Source of the DNA: JAPOUP01 sp965221405
Lineage (GTDB): Bacteria; Pseudomonadota; Alphaproteobacteria; Rhodobacterales; Rhodobacteraceae
Direction of reading: 5' to 3'
Assembly: GCA_965221405.1 (NCBI GenBank)
Contig: CBDCSE010000001.1
Coordinates: forward strand, 62,001 to 126,000
Length of the DNA stretch: 64,000 nt
Position numbers and translations under genes: made by a program
Notes under the pieces: generated by a model
Databases searched by the model: none
Told to the model about the DNA's origin: nothing
The model's input: the letters and a program-made list of their open reading frames with translations, nothing else
Shown: piece after piece, positions 44,172-53,725 of the stretch
How positions within the stretch are numbered: the first letter of the stretch is position 1
How the letters are laid out: every line of letters begins with the position of its first letter

Positions 44172-45362
44172 TCAGCGGGCCAAGGCCGCCACACCCGGTA
44201 AGGACCTGCCCTCCATCCATTCAAGAAACGCGCCTCCGGCAGTGGATACATATGAGAGCCGGTCTGCCACGCCCGCCTTCTTGAGGGCAGCGACGGTATC
44301 CCCACCGCCCGCCACCGAGGTTATCGGGCCAGACCGCGTCAGATCGGCGACGCCCTTGGCGATTGACAGGGTGGACGCGTCAAAGGGCGGTGTCTCGAAC
44401 GCTCCGAGCGGTCCATTCCAGATCAGCGTGCTGCAGCTCCCCGCGGTTTCCAGTATGCGCCGGGCCGTCGTCGGGCCGACGTCCAGAATCATCGCGTCCG
44501 TCGGACAGGTGTCGGCCGGAAGCGTCTCGCTCGCCGCGTGAGGTTCCAGGCCTCGCGCGACCGTGATGTCCATGGGCAGCAGAAGCTCGCAGTCAGCGGA
44601 CCTTGCGCATTTCATGACTTCACGCGCTGAATCAACCATGCCGTGCTCGGCGAGTGACCTGCCGACCGGCAGACCATTTGCGGCGAGAAACGTATTCGCC
44701 ATGCCGCCCCCTATCACGAGGTGATCGACCTTGCCGATCAGGTTGCCCAGAAGCGTCAATTTGGTCGACACTTTGGCACCACCCACAATCGCCATCAGTG
44801 GCCGGTCAGGTGATCCCAGCGCCGCTTCCAGTGCCGCCAGCTCCGCCTGTAGCAGACGTCCGGCGCAGGCGGGCATATGCCGCGCCAGACCCTCGGTGGA
44901 GGCATGGGCCCTATGCGAGGCCGAAAACGCGTCGTTGCAATAGATGTCTCCTAGGACCGCAAGTGAAGCCACAAACTCCGGATCGTTCGCGGTCTCTCCG
45001 GAATGGAACCTGACGTTTTCGAGAAGCAGCACCGAGTTGCCATTCAGTGCTCCCACAGCGGTTTGGGCGGTCTTTCCGACACAGTTTTCCGCGAATGACA
45101 CCGAGACTCCCAGTTTCGCCTCCAGAACCGGCGGCAGGAACCCGAGAGACATGGATCTAACGAAGCGACCCTCGGGGCGACCGAAATGCGCCAAAAGCAC
45201 CGGCTTGCCGCCTTTGGCGAGAATGTCCCTAACCGTCGGCACGACGCGGTCGATGCGGGTTGCATCGCTGATACGACCGTCCTGCACCGGGACGTTGAGG
45301 TCGACCCTTGTCAAAACGGTCCTGCCGTCGATTTCGATGTCGTCGAGCGTGCTGTATTCCAT
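44172..45362 (-). CDS. pgk: Phosphoglycerate kinase
   Basis: Transfers phosphate from 1,3-bisphosphoglycerate to ADP. The 396-aa protein has TVLTRVDLNVPVQDGRISDATRI, VLLAHFGRPEGR, VLLLENVRFHSGE, HRAHASTEGLA, AIVGGAKVSTKLTLLGNL and SVAGGGDTVAAL. Length and motifs are normal. It was probably co-transcribed with fba downstream before the IS630 copy entered the 168-bp gap. It is divergent from the two PPIase genes. Confidence 0.96.
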   Translation of the reverse strand: MEYSTLDDIEIDGRTVLTRVDLNVPVQDGRISDATRIDRVVPTVRDILAKGGKPVLLAHFGRPEGRFVRSMSLGFLPPVLEAKLGVSVSFAENCVGKTAQTAVGALNGNSVLLLENVRFHSGETANDPEFVASLAVLGDIYCNDAFSASHRAHASTEGLARHMPACAGRLLQAELAALEAALGSPDRPLMAIVGGAKVSTKLTLLGNLIGKVDHLVIGGGMANTFLAANGLPVGRSLAEHGMVDSAREVMKCARSADCELLLPMDITVARGLEPHAASETLPADTCPTDAMILDVGPTTARRILETAGSCSTLIWNGPLGAFETPPFDASTLSIAKGVADLTRSGPITSVAGGGDTVAALKKAGVADRLSYVSTAGGAFLEWMEGRSLPGVAALAR

Positions 45363-45489
45363 TCTCGCCTCCTTCGCCGGGCGTGATCGTTCGACCTGAT
45401 TCCGCGCCGGGCGTCAACGTTGGCTTTGAACTTTCCCGGTCCAGCCTCTTGATATATGATCGGCCATATAGCAGTGACGTGGGGACGCG

Positions 45490-45999
45490 ATGTTGGAAAT
45501 CCCGGATCCGGAAAATACGGTTCTGATCGAGCTGAAAAATGGCACGGTGACGGTTGAACTCATGCCGGAGGTCGCGCCAAGACATTGCGAGCGTATCAAG
45601 GCACTCTCTCGCGCGGGTGAGTATGACGGTGTGATATTCCATCGTGTGATCGATGGTTTCATGGCGCAGACCGGCGATGTCCTGCATGGCAATCAGTTAA
45701 CCGGGGTCAACCTCCGACTGGTGGGCACGGGCGCTTCGGCAAAGCCGGACCTCCCCGCAGAGTTCTCGTCGGTCCCGCATGACCGGGGCACTTTGGCCGC
45801 CGCGCGCGGGAGCGATCCAGACAGCGCGAACAGTCAGTTTTTCATCAATTTTTGCGACAATCACTTCCTTGATGGACGGTATACTGTCTATGGTCGGGTG
45901 GTCGACGGGATGGAACATATAGACTCCATTACGTGCGGCGAACCTCCCCAAATCCCGGACAGGATGATTTCCATGAAGGTGGCTTCGGATGTTGCGTAG
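45490..45999 (+). CDS. Cyclophilin-type peptidyl-prolyl isomerase (cytoplasmic)
   Basis: A 169-aa cyclophilin without a signal peptide. The core motifs are VIFHRVIDGFMAQTGD (catalytic Arg in FHRV), PAEFSSVPHDRGTLAAARGSDPDSANSQFFIN and YTVYGRVVDGMEHID. The stop overlaps the start of the exported paralogue by 11 nt, so the two are coupled. The pgk, ppi, ppi arrangement is familiar from Rhodobacterales. Confidence 0.94.
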   Translation: MLEIPDPENTVLIELKNGTVTVELMPEVAPRHCERIKALSRAGEYDGVIFHRVIDGFMAQTGDVLHGNQLTGVNLRLVGTGASAKPDLPAEFSSVPHDRGTLAAARGSDPDSANSQFFINFCDNHFLDGRYTVYGRVVDGMEHIDSITCGEPPQIPDRMISMKVASDVA

Positions 46000-46540
46000 T
46001 CTTGCACTGATTCTCTGCCTCTTCGCCGCTCCGGCCACCGCCGTCGGGTTGAGGATCCATGTTGCCGGGGAGGCGAACGGACAGATCGAGATAGATCTTC
46101 TTGACGGGGTCGCCCCAAGACATGTCGCGCGGATGACGGATCTGGCGGCGGCCGGTTTTTATGACGGCATTTACTTCCATCGCGTCATTGACGGATTCAT
46201 GGCGCAGACCGGCGACGGACAGTTCGCCCGGATCGACAGCGTAGATCCCGGAAACTGGGGACGTGGTGGCTCCGACCTGCCGGACATTCCGGCCGAATTC
46301 TCCGAAATCCCTTTCGACCGGGGTGTTGTGGGCATGGCGCGTTCCGCGGATCCTGACAGCGCCAACAGCCAGTTCTTCATCATGTTCGCGCCGGGTTACC
46401 ATCTGAACGGAAACTATACGGTTGTCGGACGCGTCGTATCCGGACTGGAAATCCTCGATGCCATCAAGAAAGGGCATCCGTCCACCGGTACAGTCAGTGG
46501 TGCGCCGGATCGGATAGAAAGGGTCGAGGTGATCGATTGA
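45989..46540 (+). CDS. Cyclophilin-type peptidyl-prolyl isomerase (exported)
   Basis: A 183-aa paralogue of the preceding gene with a signal peptide (MLRSLALILCLFAAPATA), so it should assist proline isomerisation in the periplasm. Core motifs are IYFHRVIDGFMAQTGDGQ, RGVVGMARSADPDSANSQFFIMFA and YTVVGRVVSGLEILD. It overlaps the cytoplasmic gene, showing a tandem duplication specialised by compartment. Confidence 0.94.
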   Translation: MLRSLALILCLFAAPATAVGLRIHVAGEANGQIEIDLLDGVAPRHVARMTDLAAAGFYDGIYFHRVIDGFMAQTGDGQFARIDSVDPGNWGRGGSDLPDIPAEFSEIPFDRGVVGMARSADPDSANSQFFIMFAPGYHLNGNYTVVGRVVSGLEILDAIKKGHPSTGTVSGAPDRIERVEVID

Positions 46541-46616
46541 CATGCTGTGGGAGCCAGGCGATGCCTGAACTTCCAGGAAACCGTCTATTGTCGGCCACAT
46601 TTGGGGAGAAGAGTAT

Positions 46617-47585
46617 ATGTGGATGAAAACGGCTGCGGCCGCCGTTGCCGGATTCCTGTTAATTGTAGTCTCCGCCGCGGCGAGTCCTGAATTCTGGAGG
46701 GATGAATGGCCGGACACGGATTTCGGGAACACTACCGTGGAGACCTGGTCGGAGATCAGGTCCGGCGGTCCCCCAAAAGACGGCATTCCGGCGCTGTCTG
46801 ATCCGCGATTCATTCGGATCGACGAAGAGAGTGGGATCGGTGACCGTGAACCGGTGATCACGCTTCAGCTGGATGGTGAAACGCCGAGAGCCTACCCGGT
46901 GCGCTACCTGATCTGGCACGAAATCGTGAATGATGAGGTCGGCGGCGTGCCTGTTGCCGTCACCTTCTGTCCACTGTGCAATTCCGGGATCACCTTCGAC
47001 CGGCGGATCTCCGGGAAGGCGCTTACCTTCGGTGTTTCCGGCAAGCTTCGCCATTCCGATATGGTTATGTATGATCGTCAGACCCAGAGCTGGTGGCAGC
47101 AGGCGGTCGGTATGGGGATCGTGGGCACCCACGCGGGTAGGTATCTGGATCAGCTTCCAAGCTGGATGGAGAGCTGGGCGGAATTCCGGTCCCGCAATCC
47201 GCGGGGGCTGGTGATGGCGGAGCCGGACTGGCCGCGGCAATACGGGCGCAATCCATACGTGAGCTACGACAGCTCTCACCGCCCGTTTCTTTATTACGGC
47301 GAACTTCCTCCCCACGACATTCCCGCTCTGGCCCGGGTGGTCCGCGTCGGCGGAAGCGCTTGGCCGCTATCGCGTCTTAGGGTCGAGGGTGAGATCGCTG
47401 AGGCCGGAGTCACGATAAGCTGGATGGAGGGACAGGCGTCAGCGCTGGATACCGAGCTGATCTCGGCTGGGCGGGACGTCGGAACGATCCGTGTAAGGAG
47501 AGATGGCGTGGATGTCCCCCACGACATAATGTTCGCCTTCGCTTTCCATGCATTTTTTCCTGACGGACAATGGATGCTGGAGTGA
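46617..47585 (+). CDS. DUF3179-family exported protein
   Basis: A 322-aa protein with a signal peptide (MKTAAAAVAGFLLIVVSAAASP). DUF3179 features are visible: GIPALSDPRFI, YPVRYLIWHEIVNDEVGGVPVAVTFCPLCNSGITFDR with the CPLC motif, LTFGVSGKLRHSDMVMYDRQTQSWWQQ and the C-terminal HDIMFAFAFHAFFPD. The biochemical function of this family is not established; the Cys pair and His residues hint at metal or redox chemistry. It converges on tyrS. Confidence 0.88.
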   Translation: MWMKTAAAAVAGFLLIVVSAAASPEFWRDEWPDTDFGNTTVETWSEIRSGGPPKDGIPALSDPRFIRIDEESGIGDREPVITLQLDGETPRAYPVRYLIWHEIVNDEVGGVPVAVTFCPLCNSGITFDRRISGKALTFGVSGKLRHSDMVMYDRQTQSWWQQAVGMGIVGTHAGRYLDQLPSWMESWAEFRSRNPRGLVMAEPDWPRQYGRNPYVSYDSSHRPFLYYGELPPHDIPALARVVRVGGSAWPLSRLRVEGEIAEAGVTISWMEGQASALDTELISAGRDVGTIRVRRDGVDVPHDIMFAFAFHAFFPDGQWMLE

Positions 47586-47608
47586 GCCGCGCTATCCGGC
47601 GAGAGGCA

Positions 47609-49192
47609 TCACTCGGCAAGCGAGATAAGCGCGTGCCGCTTCTTGCCGACGCTAAGCTTTACCGGCGACGCTAGGGTATTCTTATCGATTACCATCCCCG
47701 CATCCATCAATGGTGATCCATCAATCCGTACGCCATTGCCCGCGATGAGACGCCTGACTTCCTTGCCCGAAGAGACGAGGCCAGAACGAACCAGCAGCTG
47801 GGTGACGGAGATTCCGTCGCCTATGTCAGATGCGGAGAGCGCGATGCCGGGAAGACCGGTTCCCGCTCCGCCCTTTCCGAATACATCTGCGGCCGTCGCT
47901 TCTGCCGCCTTGGCTTTGTCCCTGCCGTGGCAGAGCGACGTGACTTCGTTCGCAAGTCGGATCTTGGCTTCATTGATCTCGGAATCCCCCAGTCCGCCAA
48001 GGCGTTCGCATTCACTCACCGGAAGCTCGGTGAAAAGCTTCAGGAACCGTCCGACATCGGTATCATCGACATTGCGCCAGTATTGCCAGAATTCGTAGGC
48101 GTCCAGCATATCGGAATTCAGCCAGACGGCACCGCCAGCGGATTTGCCCATCTTGTCGCCTCCGGCGGTGGTCAGAAGCGGAGTTGTGAGACCGTATACT
48201 TCCGCGCCATGGATGCGGCGCGTGAGGTCAATGCCGTTGACGATATTGCCCCACTGGTCCGAACCACCCATCTGCAGGATGCAGCCATGGCGCCGGTTCA
48301 GTTCCGCGAAGTCATAGGCCTGAAGGATCATATAGTTGAATTCCAGAAAGCTCAGGCTCTGTTTGCGGTCCAGGCGTGACTTCACCGATTCGAAACCCAG
48401 CATCCGGTTGACGCTGAAATGGCGTCCGACGTTTCGCAGGAAATCCAGATAGTTCAGGTCGTTCAGCCACTCGCCGTTGTTGGCCATTATCGCGTCACAG
48501 GGACGGTCACCGAAATCAAGCAGGCGCGTGAATACGGCACGTATGCCTTCGATGTTTTCGTCGATGTTTTCCGGTGTGAGCAATGGACGCTCCTCAGCAC
48601 GGAAGCTCGGATCGCCGACCATCGACGTTCCACCGCCCATCAAGACAATCGGTTTGTGTCCCGTTTTCTGAAGCCACCGCAGCATCATGATCTGGATCAG
48701 GCTGCCCACATGCAGGCTTCGCGCTGTCGCGTCGAACCCAATGTAGCCCGATGCCGCGCCCGATCCAAGAGCCGCTTCCAGACCCTGGAGATCCGTGCAA
48801 TCCGCGACGAAGCCGCGTTCACGCATAATCCGTAGGAAATCCGATTTCTGTCGCACGGGCCGCTCCGAACCTACACGAACCGTCGGCGATTTGATGGTTT
48901 CGTTGTCCGTCTGCCGCCCGGTGGCTTTTGCCGCCGTGTCGTGAACGCTATCTGAAAGCCTCTCCGGAATTGATCTGATTCCGGCTCTGTCGTAGAGATT
49001 CCGCCATTGTCGGACCTGGTCTTGGCTCACGCCAAGTCGTTTCGCCACATCCATGCAATCCAGCCCGTCAGCCGAAAGAAGGATTGCCTCGACGTTCCGC
49101 GACTGGGCCCTTCCGCTTCCGCGTGATCGGGCGATTTTCTCGAGGCGTTTCCTGTCGTCAGCGCCAATCGTGAATTCCCGTTCCGCGGACAT
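47609..49192 (-). CDS. tyrS: Tyrosyl-tRNA synthetase with N-terminal helix-turn-helix extension
   Basis: TyrRS charges tRNA-Tyr. From the ATG at 49192 the product is 527 aa, about 110 longer than usual. Residues ~12-82 form a transposase-like helix-turn-helix region (AILLSADGLDCMDVAKRLGVSQDQVRQWR); 83-115 are a linker. The synthetase follows: GFDATARSLHVGSL (HIGH region with Ser at the last position), KPIVLMGGGTSMVGDPSF, EFNYMILQAYDF, QMGGSDQWGNIVNG, KMGKSAGGAVWLN (KMSKS loop) and a C-terminal S4 domain. AGGAGA six bases upstream supports the long start. A GTG at 48856, itself behind GGAG, would give a normal ~415-aa enzyme. Confidence 0.92.
   Translation of the reverse strand: MSAEREFTIGADDRKRLEKIARSRGSGRAQSRNVEAILLSADGLDCMDVAKRLGVSQDQVRQWRNLYDRAGIRSIPERLSDSVHDTAAKATGRQTDNETIKSPTVRVGSERPVRQKSDFLRIMRERGFVADCTDLQGLEAALGSGAASGYIGFDATARSLHVGSLIQIMMLRWLQKTGHKPIVLMGGGTSMVGDPSFRAEERPLLTPENIDENIEGIRAVFTRLLDFGDRPCDAIMANNGEWLNDLNYLDFLRNVGRHFSVNRMLGFESVKSRLDRKQSLSFLEFNYMILQAYDFAELNRRHGCILQMGGSDQWGNIVNGIDLTRRIHGAEVYGLTTPLLTTAGGDKMGKSAGGAVWLNSDMLDAYEFWQYWRNVDDTDVGRFLKLFTELPVSECERLGGLGDSEINEAKIRLANEVTSLCHGRDKAKAAEATAADVFGKGGAGTGLPGIALSASDIGDGISVTQLLVRSGLVSSGKEVRRLIAGNGVRIDGSPLMDAGMVIDKNTLASPVKLSVGKKRHALISLAE
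48854..48867 (-). promoter_or_regulatory. Possible internal start of ordinary-length TyrRS
   Basis: Within the fusion frame a GTG at 48856-48854 (residue 113) is preceded by GGAG with a 6-nt spacer. Initiation here would give the usual ~415-aa synthetase, so the gene may make both long and short forms. Confidence 0.35.
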
Positions 49193-49691
49193 CGAGGTTC
49201 TCCTGTTCAGGGGCCGACGCGCTGGCGCAATCGCATAACGCATGCCTTGAATTGTGTCAACGCAATGACAATGTTGTAAAAGTTGATGTATCCCAATGCC
49301 GGTCAGGATCCGATAATGGCATTCGGGCCAGCTCTGGAAGGTTCATTTCGATAGACGCATCCGTCGACCTCGTGTCAATGCCGTCTCGCCGAACTCCCGT
49401 GCGGTGAGGGTGCATGCCAGATTTTTGGTTTGAACTGAATCCGTTCTCGATGTCTGCGCGAACGCGCTGTTGGCGCTGGGCAACTGCCGCAGGAGCCTGC
49501 GGTGGGAAGGGTTCGCGTTATGGAAGGCGGATCGCCACAGCCTGACCAAAATTTGGTGCGCACCCCGTTGTGACCCTTCGGTTGCGCGGGACGGATGGAC
49601 ATCGTAACCATGCGAATGAATGAATGGAGTCGGCCGGTTCATGGCCACTCCGGCATCGATTCCGGGCATGGCGAAAGTGGTGTGGTTTTCC
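49193..49691. other. tyrS-anmK divergent gap
   Basis: Contains the AGGAGA ribosome binding site for the long TyrRS (49199-49204) and presumably promoters for both genes. The stretch 49250-49300 is AT-richer. No gene is seen. Confidence 0.45.
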
Positions 49692-50783
49692 ATGGGCAGT
49701 TTCGATTCCGTCCTTGCGCTCGGCGCGATGTCCGGCACGTCCATGGATGGAGTGGACGCGGCCGTCCTGCGCACAGATGGAGAGGCCATCCTTGGATTCG
49801 GTGAATCGGGCTTCAGGGCCTATTCGCCCGAAGAGCGCCGGATACTCCGCACAGCTTTGGGGCGATGGCCGGGTGCGCCTGGCGTCGACGCCGCAGCCGC
49901 TGTGGTCGAAAGGGCCCATGCCGAGATTCTAATGCGGTTTCAGGCCGATCTGGTCGGTTTTCACGGGCAGACCCTCGTACACGACCCGCGGGGACGTGGC
50001 ACGCACCAGGTGGGGAGCGGCGATTCACTTGCGAGGGAGCTTGGATTGCCGGTCATATGGGACTTTCGGTCAATGGACATTCACGCCGGTGGGCAGGGGG
50101 CGCCCCTTGCGCCGTTCTTTCATTTCGCCTGCGCTCGCTGGATGAGGGCCGAGGTGCCGATTGCGTTCGTAAACCTGGGCGGTGTCGGAAACCTGACCTG
50201 GATAGATCCCACGCGGTCGGTGCCGGATGAAACGGGTGCCTGTCTCGCCTTTGATACCGGCCCTGCCAACGCGCCCATAGACGACCTGATGCGATCACGA
50301 CGTGGACTCGATTTCGATCTGGATGGGACATTGGCGTTGGAGGGCAGTGTGGATGAGGTGGCTGTCCGGATGTTCCTGCAGAGCGATTACCTGAATGCGC
50401 GACCGCCTAAATCTCTGGACCGTGACGCGTTTCCCGGGCTTCGTGGGCTGGTTGCGGAAATGGCCGATGCCGATGCCGCCGCGACGCTCGCGGCCATAGC
50501 CGCTGCCTGCGTCGCACGCGGAATGGAACATTGCCCGAGGATGCCTGAGCGGATTCTGGTGACAGGTGGTGGACGTAACAATCCCGTCCTGATGGGCGAG
50601 ATGGCCGAGCGGCTTGGCCGTCCCGCCGAGGCCGTCGAGGCGGTCGGGCTTGACGGCGATATGCTTGAAGCCCTGGCATTCGCTTTCCTGGCTGTGAGGG
50701 TCACGCGGGGATTGCCGACCTCCTGCGGTTCGACCACCGGCGTTCCCGTACCGGTATGCGGTGGTCGCGTCGCGTCGCCATAG
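49692..50783 (+). CDS. anmK: Anhydro-N-acetylmuramic acid kinase
   Basis: AnmK phosphorylates 1,6-anhydroMurNAc in cell-wall recycling. From the ATG at 49692 it is 363 aa, starting close to the family motif (VLALGAMSGTSMDGVDAAVL). Other motifs are VGFHGQTLVHDP, PVIWDFRSMDIHAGGQGAPLAPFFH, FVNLGGVGNLTWI, AFDTGPANAPIDDL and ILVTGGGRNNPVLM. An upstream in-frame ATG at 49620 would add 24 residues without family support. It fits with the lytic transglycosylase, whose products it recycles. Confidence 0.93.
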   Translation: MGSFDSVLALGAMSGTSMDGVDAAVLRTDGEAILGFGESGFRAYSPEERRILRTALGRWPGAPGVDAAAAVVERAHAEILMRFQADLVGFHGQTLVHDPRGRGTHQVGSGDSLARELGLPVIWDFRSMDIHAGGQGAPLAPFFHFACARWMRAEVPIAFVNLGGVGNLTWIDPTRSVPDETGACLAFDTGPANAPIDDLMRSRRGLDFDLDGTLALEGSVDEVAVRMFLQSDYLNARPPKSLDRDAFPGLRGLVAEMADADAAATLAAIAAACVARGMEHCPRMPERILVTGGGRNNPVLMGEMAERLGRPAEAVEAVGLDGDMLEALAFAFLAVRVTRGLPTSCGSTTGVPVPVCGGRVASP

Positions 50784-51218
50784 CGTGGATTGGCGATTGA
50801 CGCGCGACATCGAGGCCCGGGATCTATAGGTCGGTGAATGTCCGTATCACAGGCGGCGGCATGCTACGGGCAAGATCAACAACACCGCCCAAATGGCGGA
50901 TCGTCCGGGAAAGCCGCCAGGCGGCTGGATCGCTGCCTTTCAGGGAGCAACTGGCATGACCGCGACTGCGCGAGCGAACCGTCTTGGCGTGACGCGCAAC
51001 AACGTTTATGGGAAAGCGGGTGAAGGTCAGTTTCACCGATCTCCGCTTGCCCTGTCCGCTGCCGCCCCGAACGTCTCGCCCATTCCAGGCCGTAAGCCGC
51101 CGCGTACCCGTCTCACCGCCCGACAGGAAAAACCCTGCCGTGAGATATCTGACTCGGGGCGTTCAACACGGTAAGATCCACGTCACAATCCCGGATTTCG
51201 GGAGCTTGGGATATGTTA
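50784..51218. other. anmK to IS630 gap
   Basis: About 430 bp before the IS630 end, containing short frames on both strands (for example ATARANRLGVTRNNVYG on plus) without an assignable family. It is the former 3' flank of eno before IS630 insertion. Confidence 0.35.
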
Positions 51219-52448
51219 TACTCGGAATCATTAATTCGCCCTTAAGGGCTGGCATGATTCGCGGAACGGTCCAGATACCCGGAAAACGAGCGGAAAAAAA
51301 CAGCATACAGGAAACGGCATGTCCGGGACAGGCTGCATCCTTACACCTGATCAGCGCCGTGCGCTGCTGGCGATAATGCGCGGACGGAAGGCCGGGGCGC
51401 TGAAGGTGCGGCGCGCGAACGCGCTCGTCGCGCCCGGTGACGGAAAGAGTGTCCGCCAGGTCCGCGGGTTCCTCTACCTTGACCCCGACACGGTGCGCGG
51501 CTGGCCGCCCGGGTTCGGCGGGACGGGCCTCGCCCCGGTGGACCCGGCGGCGTATCCGGAGCGTGAGGGAAAGCCGGCCCGGGCCCGGGAGGCGTCGCTC
51601 CGGGAGGCGCCGCCGGACAGCCCGCCGCGCGGCACCAACGGGGTCCGGGACATCATCCCGCCGACCTTTGGCCAGGAGTACACCCGCGGCGGCGCGATAA
51701 AGCTGATGCACCGGCTGGGATTCGAATATGTGAAGCCGAAGCCGCTTCCGCGCCAGGCCGACAGGGCGGGGCGGGAGGCCTTCATACGGCAGTACGAACG
51801 GACGGTGCGGGACGCGCCCGCCAACGAGGCGACCGTGTTCGCGGACGCGGTGCACCCCGAATGGCGGAGCCGACCCGCCCACGGCCGGGTTTTCCGCGGG
51901 GACAGGCCCGCGGTCAGGTCCACCACGGGACGGCGGCGGCCGGACCCGCACGGGGCGCTGAGCCTCGAGACGATGGGACTGGCGACGGGCGGGGGCGGGC
52001 GGACCGGCGCCACCACGACCCTGCGGCTGCCCGGGAACCGGAGCGCGCCCGTCCCGGCGGCCGGGTGATCCATGTCCTGCCGGGCAACGCCCGCCAGCAT
52101 CACGCGAAGGCGCCCGTGCCCTTCCTGGAGAGACCGCAGTGCCGCGTCCGGCCGCACTTCCTGCCGCCCTACGCGCCCCACCCGACCCCACCGGGCGCCT
52201 GTGGGGGGTCATGCACCGCCACGTGAGGCGTAACCGGTTCCACGCGGATCTGCGGCAGTTCACTGGGGCGATTTTCCGCTTCTTCGACGACACCCCTCCC
52301 CGTGAACGGGAGGCCATCGCGGAATCCGTCACCGACAGTTTCCGGGTGATCACCCATGACGGACACCGCATGGTCGGACAGCGGATCCGGCCATGCGGCG
52401 GAGGGCGAATCAGGCCCGGAAGTACGGTCCAGTTCAGTTCAGTGAGTA
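51219..52448. mobile_element. IS630-family copy B inserted in the eno stop codon
   Basis: A 1230-bp element with TACTC...GAGTA ends and TA duplications (51217-51218, 52449-52450). It shares both ends with copy A. Its plus-strand transposase is broken. Removing the element and one TA recreates TAA directly after the Arg codon of enolase, so the target was the TA of that stop codon. Confidence 0.88.
51319..52385 (+). pseudogene. IS630-family transposase, twice frameshifted
   Basis: The first frame (from ATG 51319) covers the helix-turn-helix part (DPDTVRGWPPGFGG) to LETMGLATGGGG and closes at 52068. The next frame carries IHVLPGNARQHHAKAP and LPPYAPHPTPPGACG. A third carries MHRHVRRNRFHADLRQF and ESVTDSFRVITHDGHR. 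The second catalytic motif again reads PGN instead of LDN, and NPIER is disrupted (TPPGA). Relative to copy A many differences are single transitions. Confidence 0.85.
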
Positions 52449-53725
52449 TACCTCAGGACTGAATTGCCCGCGTATTTGGCTATTTCGCCCAGCATTTCCT
52501 CGATCCGTATCAACTGGTTATATTTCGCGAGCCTATCAGAGCGGGCGAGTGACCCGGATTTTATCTGGCCACAGCCCATCGCGACGGCGAGATCGGCTAT
52601 CGTCGAGTCCTCCGTTTCCCCGGAACGGTGCGACATCACGGTGGTGAAACCCGCCTGACTGGCCATGTCGACCGCCCGGAGCGTTTCTGAAAGCGTTCCG
52701 ATCTGGTTGGGCTTTACGAGCATTGAATTGGCGCAGCCCTTGGCAATGCCTTCGGAGAGTCGCGACGGGTTGGTGACAAACAGATCGTCGCCGACGAGCT
52801 GGATTTTTTCCCCCAGCGCGTCGGTCAGGGTTTTCCACCCCTCCCAGTCGTCCTCCGAGCAGCCATCCTCTACGGAAAGGATGGGGTAATCTGAGCAGAG
52901 CGTTTCTATATACGCGACATTCTGTTCCGAAGACAGGGACATACCCTCGCCCCGAAGTTCATATCGTCCTTCCCGGAAATATTCCGTGGACGCGCAGTCC
53001 AGCGCAAGCATGAATTCACTGCCGGGGGAAAACCCGGCTTTTTCGATGCCTTTTAGAACGAAGTCCAGCGCCTCGCGTGTAGATGTTATATTCGGCGCGA
53101 AGCCGCCTTCGTCCCCGACGCCGGTGCTGAGCCCGACCGCGGACAGTTCGCCTTTCAGCACATGGAACACTTCCGCTCCCCATCGTACGGCGTCCCGTAA
53201 CGTCGGCGCCCCGACCGGCATGATCATGAATTCCTGGATATCGATCGGATTGTCCGCGTGCTCTCCGCCATTGATTATGTTCATCATCGGGACGGGCAAT
53301 GTCCTTGCTGAAGCACCGCCTAGATAGCGGTAGAGGGGCATTGCCCTGGACTCGGCGGCGGCCTTGGCGGCGGCGAGACTGACGCCGAGAACCGCATTTG
53401 CGCCGAGTCGACCTTTGTTGGAAGTGCCGTCGAGCTCGACCAACGCGCGATCGATGGCTTCCCGGTCCGGCGCGTCAAATCTCCCCACGAGCAGTTCGGC
53501 GATTTCACCATTCACCGAGGCAACCGCCTCAAGCACGCCTTTTCCGCCATACCTTAGGCTGTCGCCGTCGCGTTTCTCGACCGCTTCATGCGCACCCGTT
53601 GAGGCACCGGATGGTACCGCCGCGCGTCCCACGCTGCCGTCCTCCAGCGTCACATCGACCTCTACGGTTGGGTTGCCACGGCTGTCCAGGATTTCCCGAG
53701 CATTGATTTCGACGATCGTACTCAT
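52439..53725 (-). CDS. eno: Enolase
   Basis: Converts 2-phosphoglycerate to phosphoenolpyruvate and is part of the RNA degradosome in many bacteria. The 428-aa product starts at ATG 53725 (INAREILDSRGNPTVEVDV) and has GASTGAHEAVEKRDGD, GDEGGFAPNI, LSVEDGCSEDDWEGW, MLVKPNQIGTLSET and VMSHRSGETED. The last three residues (YTH) and the stop come from the end of IS630 copy B; without it the protein would end ...NSVLR. The change is at the extreme C-terminus and probably tolerated. Confidence 0.96.
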   Translation of the reverse strand: MSTIVEINAREILDSRGNPTVEVDVTLEDGSVGRAAVPSGASTGAHEAVEKRDGDSLRYGGKGVLEAVASVNGEIAELLVGRFDAPDREAIDRALVELDGTSNKGRLGANAVLGVSLAAAKAAAESRAMPLYRYLGGASARTLPVPMMNIINGGEHADNPIDIQEFMIMPVGAPTLRDAVRWGAEVFHVLKGELSAVGLSTGVGDEGGFAPNITSTREALDFVLKGIEKAGFSPGSEFMLALDCASTEYFREGRYELRGEGMSLSSEQNVAYIETLCSDYPILSVEDGCSEDDWEGWKTLTDALGEKIQLVGDDLFVTNPSRLSEGIAKGCANSMLVKPNQIGTLSETLRAVDMASQAGFTTVMSHRSGETEDSTIADLAVAMGCGQIKSGSLARSDRLAKYNQLIRIEEMLGEIAKYAGNSVLRYTH

